From Solwaraspora sp. WMMD792 (GTDB lineage Bacteria; Actinomycetota; Actinomycetes; Mycobacteriales; Micromonosporaceae), in NCBI RefSeq assembly GCF_029626105.1, contig NZ_JARUBH010000009.1, positions 62,001 to 126,000 on the forward strand: 64,000 bases of DNA. Direction: 5' to 3'. Below are positions 9,697 to 20,874 of this stretch, one piece after another (positions within the stretch are counted from its first letter, which is position 1; each line of letters opens with the position of its first letter). The translations under genes were made by a program, and so were the position numbers. Under the pieces are notes generated by a model, which had not been told where the DNA came from, ran no database searches, and saw only the letters and a program-made list of their open reading frames with translations.

Positions 9697-12600
9697 ATGG
9701 GAACGATTCAGGATCCGCACCGCCGTCGTCGAACAGGGACCACCCGGACGTTCGCCCGGTGGCGGCGGTGCGCCGGTGGGGTCGCGGTGGTGGCTGCAGC
9801 GCTGGTGGGGTTGTCATCGTCGGTGCCGCCGGGGGCGGTGCCCGCCGACGGTGAGTTTCCGGTGGGTTGGCTGACGTCGTGGATCACCGATCGGCCGGGC
9901 TGGTTGCCATGGGGCGGCCCGGCGACGGCTGAGCTCCCGGTGTCGCCGGTCGGCGACGGTGCCGGCCCCGGCGGGTACTCCTCGGCGGCGGCAACCCGGG
10001 CCGCCGGCGGGGCGGGCGCACCGCAGCGGCTGGTCGACGGGTTGCCGGGGTACACCGGTCAGCCGGCGGTGGACGAATCGGTGACACCGGTGACGGCGGC
10101 GCGCCACGACCCGGCGACGAGCCGCCGCGACGCCCGGTCGTCGCGGTCGACCATGACGGTGTACGACAACGCCGACGGTTCGACGACGGCGCAGCTGAGC
10201 ACCGGTCAGGTCAACTACCGGGCGGCGGACGGGTCGTGGCGGCCGATCGATCCGACCCTGGTGCGTCGGGGTGACCGGTGGGGGGTCACCGACAACCCGA
10301 TGGGGGTGTCACTGGGGTCGACATCCGGTACGGCTGCGGCGTCCGGGGCGGGGGCAGCGGCATCCGACATGGCAGCGGGGGAGCCGCTGGTCGAGTTGCC
10401 GCTGCCCGGCGGTGGCGTACTCGGGTGGAGCCTGGCCGACGCGGCGGCGGTGACCCCGGAGGTCGACGGCGCGACGGCAACGTACCGGCAGGTGCTGCCC
10501 GGCACGGACCTGGAGCTGGTGGCCCGGCCGGACGGGGTGAAGGAGACGCTGATCCTGGCGTCGCCGCAGGCCGGGTCGGCGTGGGTGTTCCCGCTGACCC
10601 TGCGGGGGGTGACGGCCCGCATCTCCTCGGCCGGGTCGGTCGAGCTGGTCGACGACGCGGGCACCGTCGTGGCGTCGATCCCGCCGGCGTACATGGAAGA
10701 CTCGTCGGTGGACGCGAAGACCGGGCTGCCGGCGCGGTCGGCGGCCGTCGCGATGGAGCTGACCGAGGTCGACGGCGGGCCGGCACTGAAGCTGATCGCC
10801 GACCGGTCCTGGCTCGCCGACCCGGCACGGGTCTTCCCGGTACGGGTGGATCCGACGGTCACCACCGGCCCCGACGGGGACGTGTTCGTCGACTCCGACC
10901 CGGCCACCGGCGCGACCGTGCAGAACGGCAACCACCTGCAGGTCGGCTACAACGGGGGAGTTGGTTCCCGGACCTTCCTCAACTTCGACATCTCGTCCGC
11001 GCTGACCGACGCCAAGCCGATCATCGCCTCGGCGTACCTGCGGCTGTTTCTGAACCACCGGGTGCGCTGCGACGTCAAGGACCTGCAGGTCGGCCTGGTC
11101 GAGCAGGAGTGGACGGTCGGTGAGTTGGCGACCGCCGCGCTGCCCGGGCCGGACCTTGAACCCGGCTCGGTGCGGTACCGCTACTACACCGACAACGGGC
11201 AGGCGTGCGCCAACCCGTCGGCGGGGCCGACGTCCGGCCAGTGGGTGCAGGTCGACGTCCGTGAGCTGATCTCGGGGTGGGCGATCGGGCAGCGCAACCT
11301 CGGTCTCGCGCTGATCGACGACGAGCAGGTCCTGGCCGCGGGGGCGAGGTTCACCTCGGCGAACTACGGCAACGGGGCGTACGCGCCCCGGCTGGAACTG
11401 ACCATGACGGCCAACCTGCCGCCGCAGGTGAGCCAGCGGTCCCCGGTGCACGGCGCGGTCGTGTCGACGCTGACCCCCCGGTTGTACGTGCGCGGCCACG
11501 ACCCGGACAACTCCGGGACGGTGAGCTACAAGCTCTGGCTGCACGACGACGCCGGCACGGTCCTGCACGTCACCGAGGGCACCGGCTCCTACTACGACGT
11601 CCCCGCCGGCCTGCTGCGCTCGAACAAGCAGTACTCGTGGGTGGTGCAGCCGTTCGACGGTGCCGTCTACGGGGCCCGGTATCCGAGGTACACGTTCTAC
11701 ACCCGGGTACCGCAGCCGGCGTTGGGATCCCGGCTGGCGCAGAACCCGGGGGTGGGCTACAACCCGGAGATCGGCAACTACACGACCACGGTGACCGACG
11801 CTCAGGTGGCCGGGGTAGGCCCGGAGCTGGCGATCACCCGGTCGTACAACACGCTGGACACCCGGCGGTCGGGGGCGTTCGGGCAGGGCTGGTCGAGTCT
11901 GCTGGACGCCCAGGTGACCGGGCGGACCAGCACGAACGACGCGCTGCGTAGTGCCGTGGTGACGTACCCGGACGGTTCGGAGGCCGGGTTCGGCCCCACC
12001 TCGGACGGATCGTTCGTGCCGCCACCAGGGCGGTACGAGGTGCTGACCGAGGTCAGGTCCGGCACGTCGATCACCGGGTACCGGCTGACCGTCAAACACG
12101 GCACGACGTACGTGTTCGGCCGGTCCGCCGGCAGCGGGGTCTTCCGGCTCACGGCGGTGACCGACGCCAACGACCGGACCCTGACGGCGACCTACAACGG
12201 CAGCGGACTGATCTCGAAGCTGACCAACGCCTCAGGTCGGTCGCTGACGCTGACCTGGGCGGGCACCGCCAGCCCGTCGGTCGGGTCGCACGTGACCAAG
12301 GTGACGACGGACGCGCCCACCGCCGGCGGCAGCGGCTACGTGTGGCAGTACACCTACGGCAGCCACGACCGCCTGACGAAGGCGTGTACGCCGACGTCGG
12401 CGTGTACCACGTACGGCTGGGGCAACAACGTCAATCAGGGGGCGAACGCGGTACGCAACCACGCGCCGTCGTCGTACTGGCGGTTGAACGAGCCCGCCGG
12501 GTCCACCTGGGCCGCCAGTGACGTGCTGGAACGCGGCGGCACCGACGTGGCGTTCTACGAGGGTACGACGCCGGGCGCGACGCCGACGGTGTGGCCGGGG

Positions 12601-15600
12601 TCGACGTCGACGTCGACCGCGTTCGACGGCACCTCGTCACGGGTGCGGCTGCCCAGCGGGCTGGTCAACGACAGCGCGTACCAGTCGGTCAGCATGTGGT
12701 TCCGCACCGGCGCGTCGTCGCGGGCCGGGGTGCTGTTCTCCTACCAGCACGACCCGATCTCGGACGGCACGACGTCGCGCAACTACACGCCGGCGATCTA
12801 CGTCGGGACGAGTGGGAAGCTGCACGCGAAGTTCTACGACGGCTTCGCCGGCACCACCATGCAGTCGTCCGGTCGGGTGGACGACGGCCAGTGGCATCAC
12901 GTGGTGCTGGCCGGGGCGGGGGCCAGCCAGGCCCTCTACCTGGACGGCACCCGGCAGGCGACCCGCGACGGCCTGATCGAGATGTTCGACATCGGCGGGT
13001 CGGCGTACGAGTACGTGGGTGCCGGGTTCGTCGGTGGGAACTGGCCGGACCAGCCGCACCAGGGCTCAGCCAACAACACCGGGCACGCGAACTTCTTCAC
13101 CGGCCAGATCGCCGACGTGGCGTTCTTCGACCGGACGTTGGCCGCCGCCGACGTCACCGAGATCAACGGTACGGCGCGCGCGCAGAGCTGGCAGTTGTCC
13201 ACGGTGACCAGTGCCGAAGGGCGGCCCCTGGCGTCGCTGTCGATGGACCCGGTCACCGGCAAGCTGTCGGAGCTGACCGACAGCAACGGTGGGACCTGGA
13301 CGATGGGCACGCCACGGGTGGCCGGCACCAGCGCCCTGTACGCGGCGGCCGTGCTGGGCTCGGCACCGACCGACTACTGGCGGCTGCGTGACGCCGCCGG
13401 TGTCGACGCGGTCAACGAGACGTGGCAGGAGACGGCGACGTTCAGCGCGGTGACCCTGGGCGCGGCGGGTCCGTTCGCCGACGGCACCGCGGTGTCGTTC
13501 GACGGGACGTCGTCACTGGCGTCGGTGCCCGGCGGCCGGGTCGCGCCGACCGGCGCGAAGTCGCAGGAGCTGTGGTTCAGGACCACCGCGACGGCCGGGG
13601 TGCTGGTGGGCACGCAGGACGCGGCGGTGGGCGGTACGCCGTCGGCGGGATCGCCGGTGCTGTGGATCGACGCCGACGGTCGGCTGCGCGGCCTGGCCCC
13701 GTCGACCGAGCCGACCGGGCCGTTGACGTCAGGGCTCGCCGGCAAATGCGCCGAGCTCGCCACCAACGGCACCAAGGTGCAGGTCGGCACCTGCGCCGCC
13801 ACGTCCGCCCAGAGCTGGCGGTACGTCGGCGGCAGTGGACAGCTGCGGCGCGGTGACAAGTGTCTGGGCCTGACCGGTCAGGCCACCGGCAACGGCACCC
13901 TGGTCCAGGCGCAGACCTGCTCGACCAGCGCCAACCAGAAGTGGACGCCGCACCAGGGCGGCTGGCGCAACACCGGGTCGGGCCGCTGCCTGGAGGTGCC
14001 GGGCTCGTCCACCACGGACGGCACCGCGCTGGCCATCCGCAGCTGCGCCACCGGCCAGGCCAAGCAGCGGTGGGCGTTGGCGCTGACGTCGCCGTCGCCG
14101 GTCAACGACGGCGCGTGGCACCACGCCGTACTGACCACGACCGACGCCGCCGACGCCACGACGCAGGTGCTGTACCTCGACGGGGTGCCGGTGCAGTCGA
14201 GCACCGGGGCGCTGCCGGCGGCCGGACCGCAGGGCCAGGGGTACCTGGGTGCGGGGTACACCGGCAACGGCTGGTCGGGGCTGGCGGCCGGGGCGACGGC
14301 GTACTACGCGGGGTCGCTGGCGGAGGTGGCGTTCTACCACCGGGCGTTGGGCGCCGACGAGGTGACGTTGCACCACGGGTCGGTCGGGCAGACGGTGCCA
14401 TTGGTGGTCACCGCCGCGACCGGCGGCGGTACCGACACACCGTCCCTGTCGGAGACAGCAGCCGGCCAGTTGCCGTCGGACACCCTGCCGCCCGGCGCGA
14501 CGCAGGTCGACACGGCGGCGCAGGACACGCAGACCACGACGGTGGCCAACCCGGTGACGATCGTGTCGGTCACCGACCCGGGCGGGCATCAGGTGTCGTA
14601 CTCCTACGACCTGGTCTCCGGGCGGAAGGTGTCGCAGACCGACGCGCTGGGCCGCACCACCCTGTACGGGTACGACACCGGCGGGTTCACCAGTCTGGAG
14701 TACGACCCGAACGGGATCGTCACCCGGTCGGTGCAGGACGAGCGCGGCAACACCATCCAGGAGGTGACCTGCCAGGACCAGGCCGCCGACAAGTGCTCCA
14801 GCAGCTTCTCCACCTACACCTTCTACAGCAGCGACCCGACGCATCCGAAGAGCGACCGGCTGACGGCGGTACGCGGGCCGGGCTCGCTCAGCGCGCAGGA
14901 CGACACCTACCGGACGCAGTACTTCTACGACAGCTCCAACGGCAACCTGCGCAGCACGGTGGATCCGCTCGGCCGGCGTACGGAGATCGCCTACACCACC
15001 GGCGGGAGCGTTCCGGCCGGGCTGCCCACGCATGTGCTGGACCCGTCGAAGGGCTGGCAGCTGATCACGTACACCTCGGCCGGTGACGTGGCGACGGTGG
15101 TCGACCCGGCAGGCGCGACCACCACGTACACGTACGACCGGTTGGGTCGGGAACTGACCGAGACGGTGGTGACGCCGTCGTTCCCGCAGGGGCGGACCAC
15201 CACCTACACGTACGACGCGATGGGGCGGGTGGCGACCCGTACCGATCCGGCGGTGACCGACCGGGTGACCGGCGCGGTGCACACGGCGGTGACGCAGCAC
15301 TCGTACAGCCCGGACGGGTTCCTGACCGAGCAGCGAGTCAGCGACGCCACCGGTGGGGACGTGGCCCGGGTCAGCGAATGGTCCTACGACGGCCACGGCC
15401 GCCGGTCGCAGGCCGTCGACCCGATGGGTGCCACCACCGGCTACCGCTACGACGTCTACGGGCACGTGGTGGAGCAGACCGATCCGGACGGGACGGTCAA
15501 CGCCTACCAGGTGGACGTCAACGGCGACTTGCTGTCGCGCACGCTGAAGGGCTACACCGGGGACCCGAACGACCCGACTCCTGCTGCGGATCTGGTGGTG

Positions 15601-18600
15601 GAGTCGAACTCCTACGACCCGGCGGGCCGGCTGGCGTCGACCACCGACGCGATGGGGCACGTCACGGAGTACACGTACACCGACGACGGGCGGCCCGCGA
15701 CGGTGACCCGCACCGACGGGGACAGTTCGTTCCTGCTGGAGGCCAACAGCTACGACGCGGCCGGGAACCTGGTCGAGCAGCGCACCGACAACGGGCAGAC
15801 CGTCACGACGTACGCCTACGACGCGGCGGGCCGGCAGACCCGCAGCGTGCTCGACCCCGACGGGCTGCACCGGGTCACCGAGACCACGCTGTCGCCGGGT
15901 GACCAGGTGCTGTCCAGCGTCGCCCGGGACGGCTCCGGCGCGACGCTGGCTGTCACCGACCACGCGTACGACATCCTCGGCCGGGAGGTCTCGCAGACCC
16001 GGTACCGGTCGACGGACCGGACGACGACGCCGGTGGCCCGCTGGCGGCTGGACGAGACCGGCGGTACGGCGGCCGCCGACTCGGCCGGCAACAGCCCCGC
16101 TACGGCCACCGGCGTGACCTGGGAGAACGACGCCGAGCGGGGGCGGGTCGCGGCGTTCACCGGTGCGTCGTCGTCGCAGATCACCACGGCCGCCCCGGCG
16201 GTGGACACCACCCGGCCGTACACCGTGGCCGCCTGGGTGCGGGTCGACAACGACGGCAAGTCCGGCGCGGTGCTGACCGTGCCCGGTGCCGCGCGGGTGA
16301 GTGCGTCCCCCGCAAACCGCGACTTCGCCTTCCAGCTCCGGTTCGACCACACCATCGACGGATGGCGGGTGGCCACGAACGAGCAGCAGATGGGCTCGAT
16401 CATCCGGTGCGAGTGCCCCTTCGGGGAAGGCACGGTGCAGGAGGAGCAGTGGCAGCACCTGGCTGTCGGCGTCGACCCGCAGGCCGACCGGTTCACCGTG
16501 TTCCTCGACGGTGACAAGGTCGACGAATTCACCGGCGCGCGCTATCACAGCATGGCGATGGGCGGGCTGCGGATCGGCTCCGGGCTCGACGGGGCCATCT
16601 CCGACCTGCAGCTGTACCAGGGCGTGTCGACCGACGCCGGCTGGGCCGACCGGGTGGTCGCCGGCACCGTACCGGCGGCCGACGCCACGGTGTCGCGCAC
16701 CAGCTACGTGCTCGACGACGGTGGTCTGGCCACGGCGGTGCTGGATCCGCTGGGCAACACCACGAACGTGGCCCACGACGAGGCCGACCGGCCGGCGGTG
16801 TCGACCGGCCCGCAGGTGCAGGCCGAGACCGGTGAACTCGACGGTCCGGTGGTCACGGCGCGGCCGGTGGAGCGGATCGGCTACAACACGTTCGGTGAGG
16901 TCACCGCGGAGTCCGACCCGAACGGCAACGTGACCCGGTACGCGTTCGACCGGGCCGGCCGGCCCTACGAGACCCGGCTGCCCGCGTACACCCCGCCGGG
17001 CGGGTCGACCCCGGTCGTCCCGGTCTTCACGGCGGCGTACGACAGCCTCGGCCAGGTCGTGTCGCAGACCGACCCGCTGGGTCGGGTCACCGGGTTCACC
17101 TACGACCAGCTGGGCCGGGTGGTGACCCAGGTGGCGCCGGACGGTGCCACCACGACCGCCCGCTACGACCTGGCCGGCAACCTGCTGGCGGTGACCGACC
17201 CCACCGGGGCGGTGACCGGCAGCACGTACGACCTGCTGGGCCGGACCACCAGCGTCAGCGAGGCGGTCCGCCAGACCGGCCAGACGCACACCACCACGAT
17301 GGCCTACGACACCGCCGGTCGCCTGTCGACGGTGGTCACGCCGGCCGGGGTGACCACCGGGTACGGCTACACCGCCGCCGGTGAGCTGGCCAGCGTCGTC
17401 GACGGTGCCGGGCAGACCAGCAGCGTCGACCACGACGCCCTGGGCCGGCCGGTGAAACAGACCAACCCGGACGGCACCTACACCACCACCACGTACGACC
17501 CGCTGTCCCAGCCGACCGCGACGGCGGCGTACCGGGCGACCGGCGGGGCCGCCCTGGCTACCTCGGCCTGGACCTACGACGCCGCCGGCAACATGGTGGC
17601 GGCGACGGACGCGCGGGGCAGCACGACCCGGTTGAGCTACGACGCGACCGGGCTGCCGCGCACCCAGTCCGAGCCGGTGGCTGCCGGCACCACCATCGAG
17701 TCGTCGTTCGGGTATGACCTGGCGGGGAATCCGACGCGGTTCACCGACGGGCGCGGGCAGGCGTTCCGGACGACGTACAACGTGTGGGGGTTGCCGCAGT
17801 CGCGGATCGAGCCGGCGACGGCGGCGTACCCGAACGCGGCGGACCGCACGTACACCACGGTGTACGACGTGGCCGGTCAGCCGGTGTCGCAGCGTGCCCC
17901 GGGCGGGGTGACCCGGACCCTGATCTACGACGACGCCGGTCGGCTGGAGCGCCAGTCCGGGTCGGGTGCCGAGGCCGCGACCCAGGACCGGACGTACGGC
18001 TACGACCCGGCCGGTCGGCTGGTGGAGTTCTCCGCACCGGGGGGCACCAACCGGGTCGTCTACGACGACCGAGGGTTGCCGTTGTCGGTGACCGGCCCGT
18101 CCGGCGACGCGGCGTTCACGTACACCCCGGACGGGTCGATGGCCTCGCGGGACGACGCGGCCGGGCTGACTCAGTACGGCTACGACAGCGCCGGCCGGCT
18201 GGCGTCGCTGAGCAACAGCAGCGCCGGGGTGTCGGTCGGCTACTCCTACGACGAGATGTCGGCGGTGTCGTCGATGTCCTACGGCGGCACCAACAACCGG
18301 CGGGTGTTCGCCTACGACGATCTGCACCGGTTGACCAGTGACCGGTTGGTGCGGTCCAACGGGCAGGTCCTCGGGACGATCACCTACGGGTGGGACGCCA
18401 ACGGCAACGAGACCAGCAAGACGGTCACCCGTGGCTCGTCGACGGTCAGCAACACCTACACCTACGACCTGGCCGACCGGCTCACCTCCTGGGACGACGG
18501 CAACACCACGGTCGGCTACCGGTACGACGCGGCCGGCAACCGGACCGGGGTCGGCGACGTCGACTACGTGTATGACGCCCGTAACCGGCTCGTCTCCGAC

Positions 18601-20865
18601 AGCACCGGCACCACCTACCGGTACACGGCCCGGGGCACCCGTAAGCAGACCGTCACCGGTGGCACCACGGCGGTCGGGGTCGCGGACGCGTTCGACCAGA
18701 TCGTCAGCCAGCAGCCGACCGGTGGTGGCAACGCCCGGGAGTACACCTACGACGCGTTGGGCCGGGCGCTGCGCAGCGACTTCCGGTACTCCGGCCTGAG
18801 CAACGACCTCGCCATGGACGGCGCGGCGAAGTACCTGCGGGATCCGGACGGCGGCGCCGTCGCGGTCCGGGACGGCAGCACCAGCCGGATGCTCTGGACC
18901 GACCTGCACGACGACATCGTCGCCCAGTTCAACACCGCCGGTACGTCGGTGACCGGTCACCGTACCTACTCGCCGTTGGGCGAGGTGACCGCCGCCAGCG
19001 GCATGGAGGGCAATCTCGGCTACCAGTCGGAGTGGACCGATCCCCGGTCGGGTCGGGTCAACATGCACGCCCGCTGGTACGACCCGGCCGTCGGTCGGTT
19101 CGACAGCCGCGACAGCGTCACCGTCAGCCCGGTGCCGGACTCGATCCGGGCCAACCGCTACCAGTACGGCGACGGCAACTCGCTGACCGTCACCGACCCG
19201 ACCGGGCACTTCGGCAAGCGGCTGCGCAACGCCTGGAAGAAGGTCTCCTCCGGCGTGCAGAAGGCCTGGAACACGGTCAAGGCCGGGGTGCGGCAGGCGT
19301 GGGAGCAGGTCTCCGAGTGGGCGCAGGCGGCCCGCGAACAGATCGCCGAGAAGATCAACGACGTCAAGCAGGCCATGTCGAAGGCCTACCAGAAGATGGC
19401 CGAGGCGATCAAAGGGGCCGTCGACCAGGTCGGCCAGTGGGCCCGGACGGCCAGGGACTGGATCGTCGAACACAAGGCCGACATCGTCGGCGCACTGGTC
19501 GGGTTCGTCGTCGAGGCCGCCTGCATGGTCGCGATCGGCTGGACCGGGGTCGGCGCGGTCGCCTGCGGGGTGGCTTCCGGCGTGACCGGTGCCCTGGTCA
19601 CCGGTGCCATGCAGGGCCAGACCGGCGTCGAGCTGCTGCGCACCGCCGTACTGGGTGGTGTCGCCGGTGGTCTGGGCACGGCGCTGCCGATGATGGGCCC
19701 GGCAGCGGGTAAGGCGTTGAGCAAGGCCGGGTCCGCCGGGGCGAAGAAGGTCGCCGGCACCAGCGTTGGCAAGGCTGCGGCGTCGGCCGGCAAGGCAGCG
19801 GCGTCGGCCGGTAAGGCGGTCGGGCGCAAGGTCGACGACCTGTCGCGGGCGGTGTCCCGCGGCTCCAGCCGGGCCACCCGGGAAGCGGCCGACTACGCCG
19901 ACGACGCCGCCCGGGCCGGCGGCAGCCGGGTCGACGACGTCGCCGGCGCGGCCGCCAGCTGTGCGCGGCACAGTTTCGTTCCGGACACCCGGGTGCGGAT
20001 GGCCGACGGCAGCAGCAAGCCGATCGCCGAGGTCGAACTCGGCGACGAGGTGCTGGCCACCGACCCGCAGACGGGGCAGAGCACCGCCCGGCCGGTGCGG
20101 CTGCTGCACGGCCACGCCGACCGGGAGTTGACCGACGTCACGGTCACCGACACCACGACCGGCGAGAGCACGGTCATCGAGACGACCGCGCACCACCCGA
20201 TCTGGAACGCCACCACCGGGCGGTGGACCGACGCCGAAGACCTGCGCCCCGGCGACCGGCTGCGCAGCCCGGACGGCGAAACCACCCAGCAGGTCACCGC
20301 GGTCCGGGTCTGGACCGGCCTGACATGGATGAACGACCTCACCGTCGCCGGCGACCACACCTACTACGTGGTGGCGGCCGACCGGCCGGTCCTGGTGCAC
20401 AACTGCGGCGGCTACACGGACCTGTACCACGGGACGAGCCGGCAGGCGGCGGACAACATCCGGGCCAACGGCGTGGACACCGGATTCTCGTCACGGTCTA
20501 AGATGGACTTCGGAAAGGGGTTCTACACCACCCGGTCGCGGCAGCAGGCGGCCGACTGGGCGGGGAGTCCGCGGTTCGGTGGGGACGGCGTGGTCCTGCA
20601 CTTCAAGGTGCCGAACGCGAAGCTCGACGCCCTGGCGACGAAGAAGTTCACCGCGACCAGTCCCGATCTGGCCGACGTCGTGAAGCACTACCGCACCGGT
20701 GCCCGGGGCAACCCGCTCGGCCGGCATCAGGTGGTGGAAGGGCCGATGCTGATGAACGTCGACAAGTTCGTCCGGCAGGGACTCCCCGCGCACTGGAAGG
20801 GCAACCAGGTCGTCTTCTACGGCAAGGACGCCGGTCGGATACTGACTGCGGCCCTGCAGCCGTAG
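9697..20865 (+). CDS. Secreted Rhs/YD-repeat polymorphic toxin with DNRLRE-like, LamG, ricin-B, Hint and ART-type toxin domains
   Basis: A 3722-residue protein. ATG 9697 is chosen over upstream in-frame starts because AGAAAGG lies nine bases before it and the sequence then gives an Arg-rich n-region and hydrophobic core (about residues 26-45), a plausible Sec signal or anchor. Order: N-terminal region; DNRLRE-like beta domain (about 389-572, single Cys pair); DUF6531-like Rhs entry (683-738); LamG 1 (923-1158); LamG 2 (1222-1558) interrupted by a ricin-B lectin (1346-1462); YD repeats; LamG 3 (2112-2322); YD repeats; core end NRYQYGDGN..DPTGH (about 3150-3170); basic helical linker; hydrophobic Gly/Ala segment; Hint from Cys3422 through TAHHPIW to Asn3569-Cys3570; then a 153-residue toxin with His3578, Tyr3610 and Glu3681 in the H-Y-E layout of DUF3990-type ADP-ribosyltransferases. 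The toxin is roughly 70 percent identical to the upstream one. Leucine codons are mostly CTG here and TTG in the paralogue. Confidence 0.92.
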   Translation: MGTIQDPHRRRRTGTTRTFARWRRCAGGVAVVAAALVGLSSSVPPGAVPADGEFPVGWLTSWITDRPGWLPWGGPATAELPVSPVGDGAGPGGYSSAAATRAAGGAGAPQRLVDGLPGYTGQPAVDESVTPVTAARHDPATSRRDARSSRSTMTVYDNADGSTTAQLSTGQVNYRAADGSWRPIDPTLVRRGDRWGVTDNPMGVSLGSTSGTAAASGAGAAASDMAAGEPLVELPLPGGGVLGWSLADAAAVTPEVDGATATYRQVLPGTDLELVARPDGVKETLILASPQAGSAWVFPLTLRGVTARISSAGSVELVDDAGTVVASIPPAYMEDSSVDAKTGLPARSAAVAMELTEVDGGPALKLIADRSWLADPARVFPVRVDPTVTTGPDGDVFVDSDPATGATVQNGNHLQVGYNGGVGSRTFLNFDISSALTDAKPIIASAYLRLFLNHRVRCDVKDLQVGLVEQEWTVGELATAALPGPDLEPGSVRYRYYTDNGQACANPSAGPTSGQWVQVDVRELISGWAIGQRNLGLALIDDEQVLAAGARFTSANYGNGAYAPRLELTMTANLPPQVSQRSPVHGAVVSTLTPRLYVRGHDPDNSGTVSYKLWLHDDAGTVLHVTEGTGSYYDVPAGLLRSNKQYSWVVQPFDGAVYGARYPRYTFYTRVPQPALGSRLAQNPGVGYNPEIGNYTTTVTDAQVAGVGPELAITRSYNTLDTRRSGAFGQGWSSLLDAQVTGRTSTNDALRSAVVTYPDGSEAGFGPTSDGSFVPPPGRYEVLTEVRSGTSITGYRLTVKHGTTYVFGRSAGSGVFRLTAVTDANDRTLTATYNGSGLISKLTNASGRSLTLTWAGTASPSVGSHVTKVTTDAPTAGGSGYVWQYTYGSHDRLTKACTPTSACTTYGWGNNVNQGANAVRNHAPSSYWRLNEPAGSTWAASDVLERGGTDVAFYEGTTPGATPTVWPGSTSTSTAFDGTSSRVRLPSGLVNDSAYQSVSMWFRTGASSRAGVLFSYQHDPISDGTTSRNYTPAIYVGTSGKLHAKFYDGFAGTTMQSSGRVDDGQWHHVVLAGAGASQALYLDGTRQATRDGLIEMFDIGGSAYEYVGAGFVGGNWPDQPHQGSANNTGHANFFTGQIADVAFFDRTLAAADVTEINGTARAQSWQLSTVTSAEGRPLASLSMDPVTGKLSELTDSNGGTWTMGTPRVAGTSALYAAAVLGSAPTDYWRLRDAAGVDAVNETWQETATFSAVTLGAAGPFADGTAVSFDGTSSLASVPGGRVAPTGAKSQELWFRTTATAGVLVGTQDAAVGGTPSAGSPVLWIDADGRLRGLAPSTEPTGPLTSGLAGKCAELATNGTKVQVGTCAATSAQSWRYVGGSGQLRRGDKCLGLTGQATGNGTLVQAQTCSTSANQKWTPHQGGWRNTGSGRCLEVPGSSTTDGTALAIRSCATGQAKQRWALALTSPSPVNDGAWHHAVLTTTDAADATTQVLYLDGVPVQSSTGALPAAGPQGQGYLGAGYTGNGWSGLAAGATAYYAGSLAEVAFYHRALGADEVTLHHGSVGQTVPLVVTAATGGGTDTPSLSETAAGQLPSDTLPPGATQVDTAAQDTQTTTVANPVTIVSVTDPGGHQVSYSYDLVSGRKVSQTDALGRTTLYGYDTGGFTSLEYDPNGIVTRSVQDERGNTIQEVTCQDQAADKCSSSFSTYTFYSSDPTHPKSDRLTAVRGPGSLSAQDDTYRTQYFYDSSNGNLRSTVDPLGRRTEIAYTTGGSVPAGLPTHVLDPSKGWQLITYTSAGDVATVVDPAGATTTYTYDRLGRELTETVVTPSFPQGRTTTYTYDAMGRVATRTDPAVTDRVTGAVHTAVTQHSYSPDGFLTEQRVSDATGGDVARVSEWSYDGHGRRSQAVDPMGATTGYRYDVYGHVVEQTDPDGTVNAYQVDVNGDLLSRTLKGYTGDPNDPTPAADLVVESNSYDPAGRLASTTDAMGHVTEYTYTDDGRPATVTRTDGDSSFLLEANSYDAAGNLVEQRTDNGQTVTTYAYDAAGRQTRSVLDPDGLHRVTETTLSPGDQVLSSVARDGSGATLAVTDHAYDILGREVSQTRYRSTDRTTTPVARWRLDETGGTAAADSAGNSPATATGVTWENDAERGRVAAFTGASSSQITTAAPAVDTTRPYTVAAWVRVDNDGKSGAVLTVPGAARVSASPANRDFAFQLRFDHTIDGWRVATNEQQMGSIIRCECPFGEGTVQEEQWQHLAVGVDPQADRFTVFLDGDKVDEFTGARYHSMAMGGLRIGSGLDGAISDLQLYQGVSTDAGWADRVVAGTVPAADATVSRTSYVLDDGGLATAVLDPLGNTTNVAHDEADRPAVSTGPQVQAETGELDGPVVTARPVERIGYNTFGEVTAESDPNGNVTRYAFDRAGRPYETRLPAYTPPGGSTPVVPVFTAAYDSLGQVVSQTDPLGRVTGFTYDQLGRVVTQVAPDGATTTARYDLAGNLLAVTDPTGAVTGSTYDLLGRTTSVSEAVRQTGQTHTTTMAYDTAGRLSTVVTPAGVTTGYGYTAAGELASVVDGAGQTSSVDHDALGRPVKQTNPDGTYTTTTYDPLSQPTATAAYRATGGAALATSAWTYDAAGNMVAATDARGSTTRLSYDATGLPRTQSEPVAAGTTIESSFGYDLAGNPTRFTDGRGQAFRTTYNVWGLPQSRIEPATAAYPNAADRTYTTVYDVAGQPVSQRAPGGVTRTLIYDDAGRLERQSGSGAEAATQDRTYGYDPAGRLVEFSAPGGTNRVVYDDRGLPLSVTGPSGDAAFTYTPDGSMASRDDAAGLTQYGYDSAGRLASLSNSSAGVSVGYSYDEMSAVSSMSYGGTNNRRVFAYDDLHRLTSDRLVRSNGQVLGTITYGWDANGNETSKTVTRGSSTVSNTYTYDLADRLTSWDDGNTTVGYRYDAAGNRTGVGDVDYVYDARNRLVSDSTGTTYRYTARGTRKQTVTGGTTAVGVADAFDQIVSQQPTGGGNAREYTYDALGRALRSDFRYSGLSNDLAMDGAAKYLRDPDGGAVAVRDGSTSRMLWTDLHDDIVAQFNTAGTSVTGHRTYSPLGEVTAASGMEGNLGYQSEWTDPRSGRVNMHARWYDPAVGRFDSRDSVTVSPVPDSIRANRYQYGDGNSLTVTDPTGHFGKRLRNAWKKVSSGVQKAWNTVKAGVRQAWEQVSEWAQAAREQIAEKINDVKQAMSKAYQKMAEAIKGAVDQVGQWARTARDWIVEHKADIVGALVGFVVEAACMVAIGWTGVGAVACGVASGVTGALVTGAMQGQTGVELLRTAVLGGVAGGLGTALPMMGPAAGKALSKAGSAGAKKVAGTSVGKAAASAGKAAASAGKAVGRKVDDLSRAVSRGSSRATREAADYADDAARAGGSRVDDVAGAAASCARHSFVPDTRVRMADGSSKPIAEVELGDEVLATDPQTGQSTARPVRLLHGHADRELTDVTVTDTTTGESTVIETTAHHPIWNATTGRWTDAEDLRPGDRLRSPDGETTQQVTAVRVWTGLTWMNDLTVAGDHTYYVVAADRPVLVHNCGGYTDLYHGTSRQAADNIRANGVDTGFSSRSKMDFGKGFYTTRSRQQAADWAGSPRFGGDGVVLHFKVPNAKLDALATKKFTATSPDLADVVKHYRTGARGNPLGRHQVVEGPMLMNVDKFVRQGLPAHWKGNQVVFYGKDAGRILTAALQP

Positions 20866-20874
20866 GAGAGTGAC

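Noticed and set aside
13729-20430. 2233-codon open frame antisense to the second Rhs gene
   Set aside because: Arg/Val/Gly-rich shadow of a real gene with clear YD repeats and Hint on the other strand.
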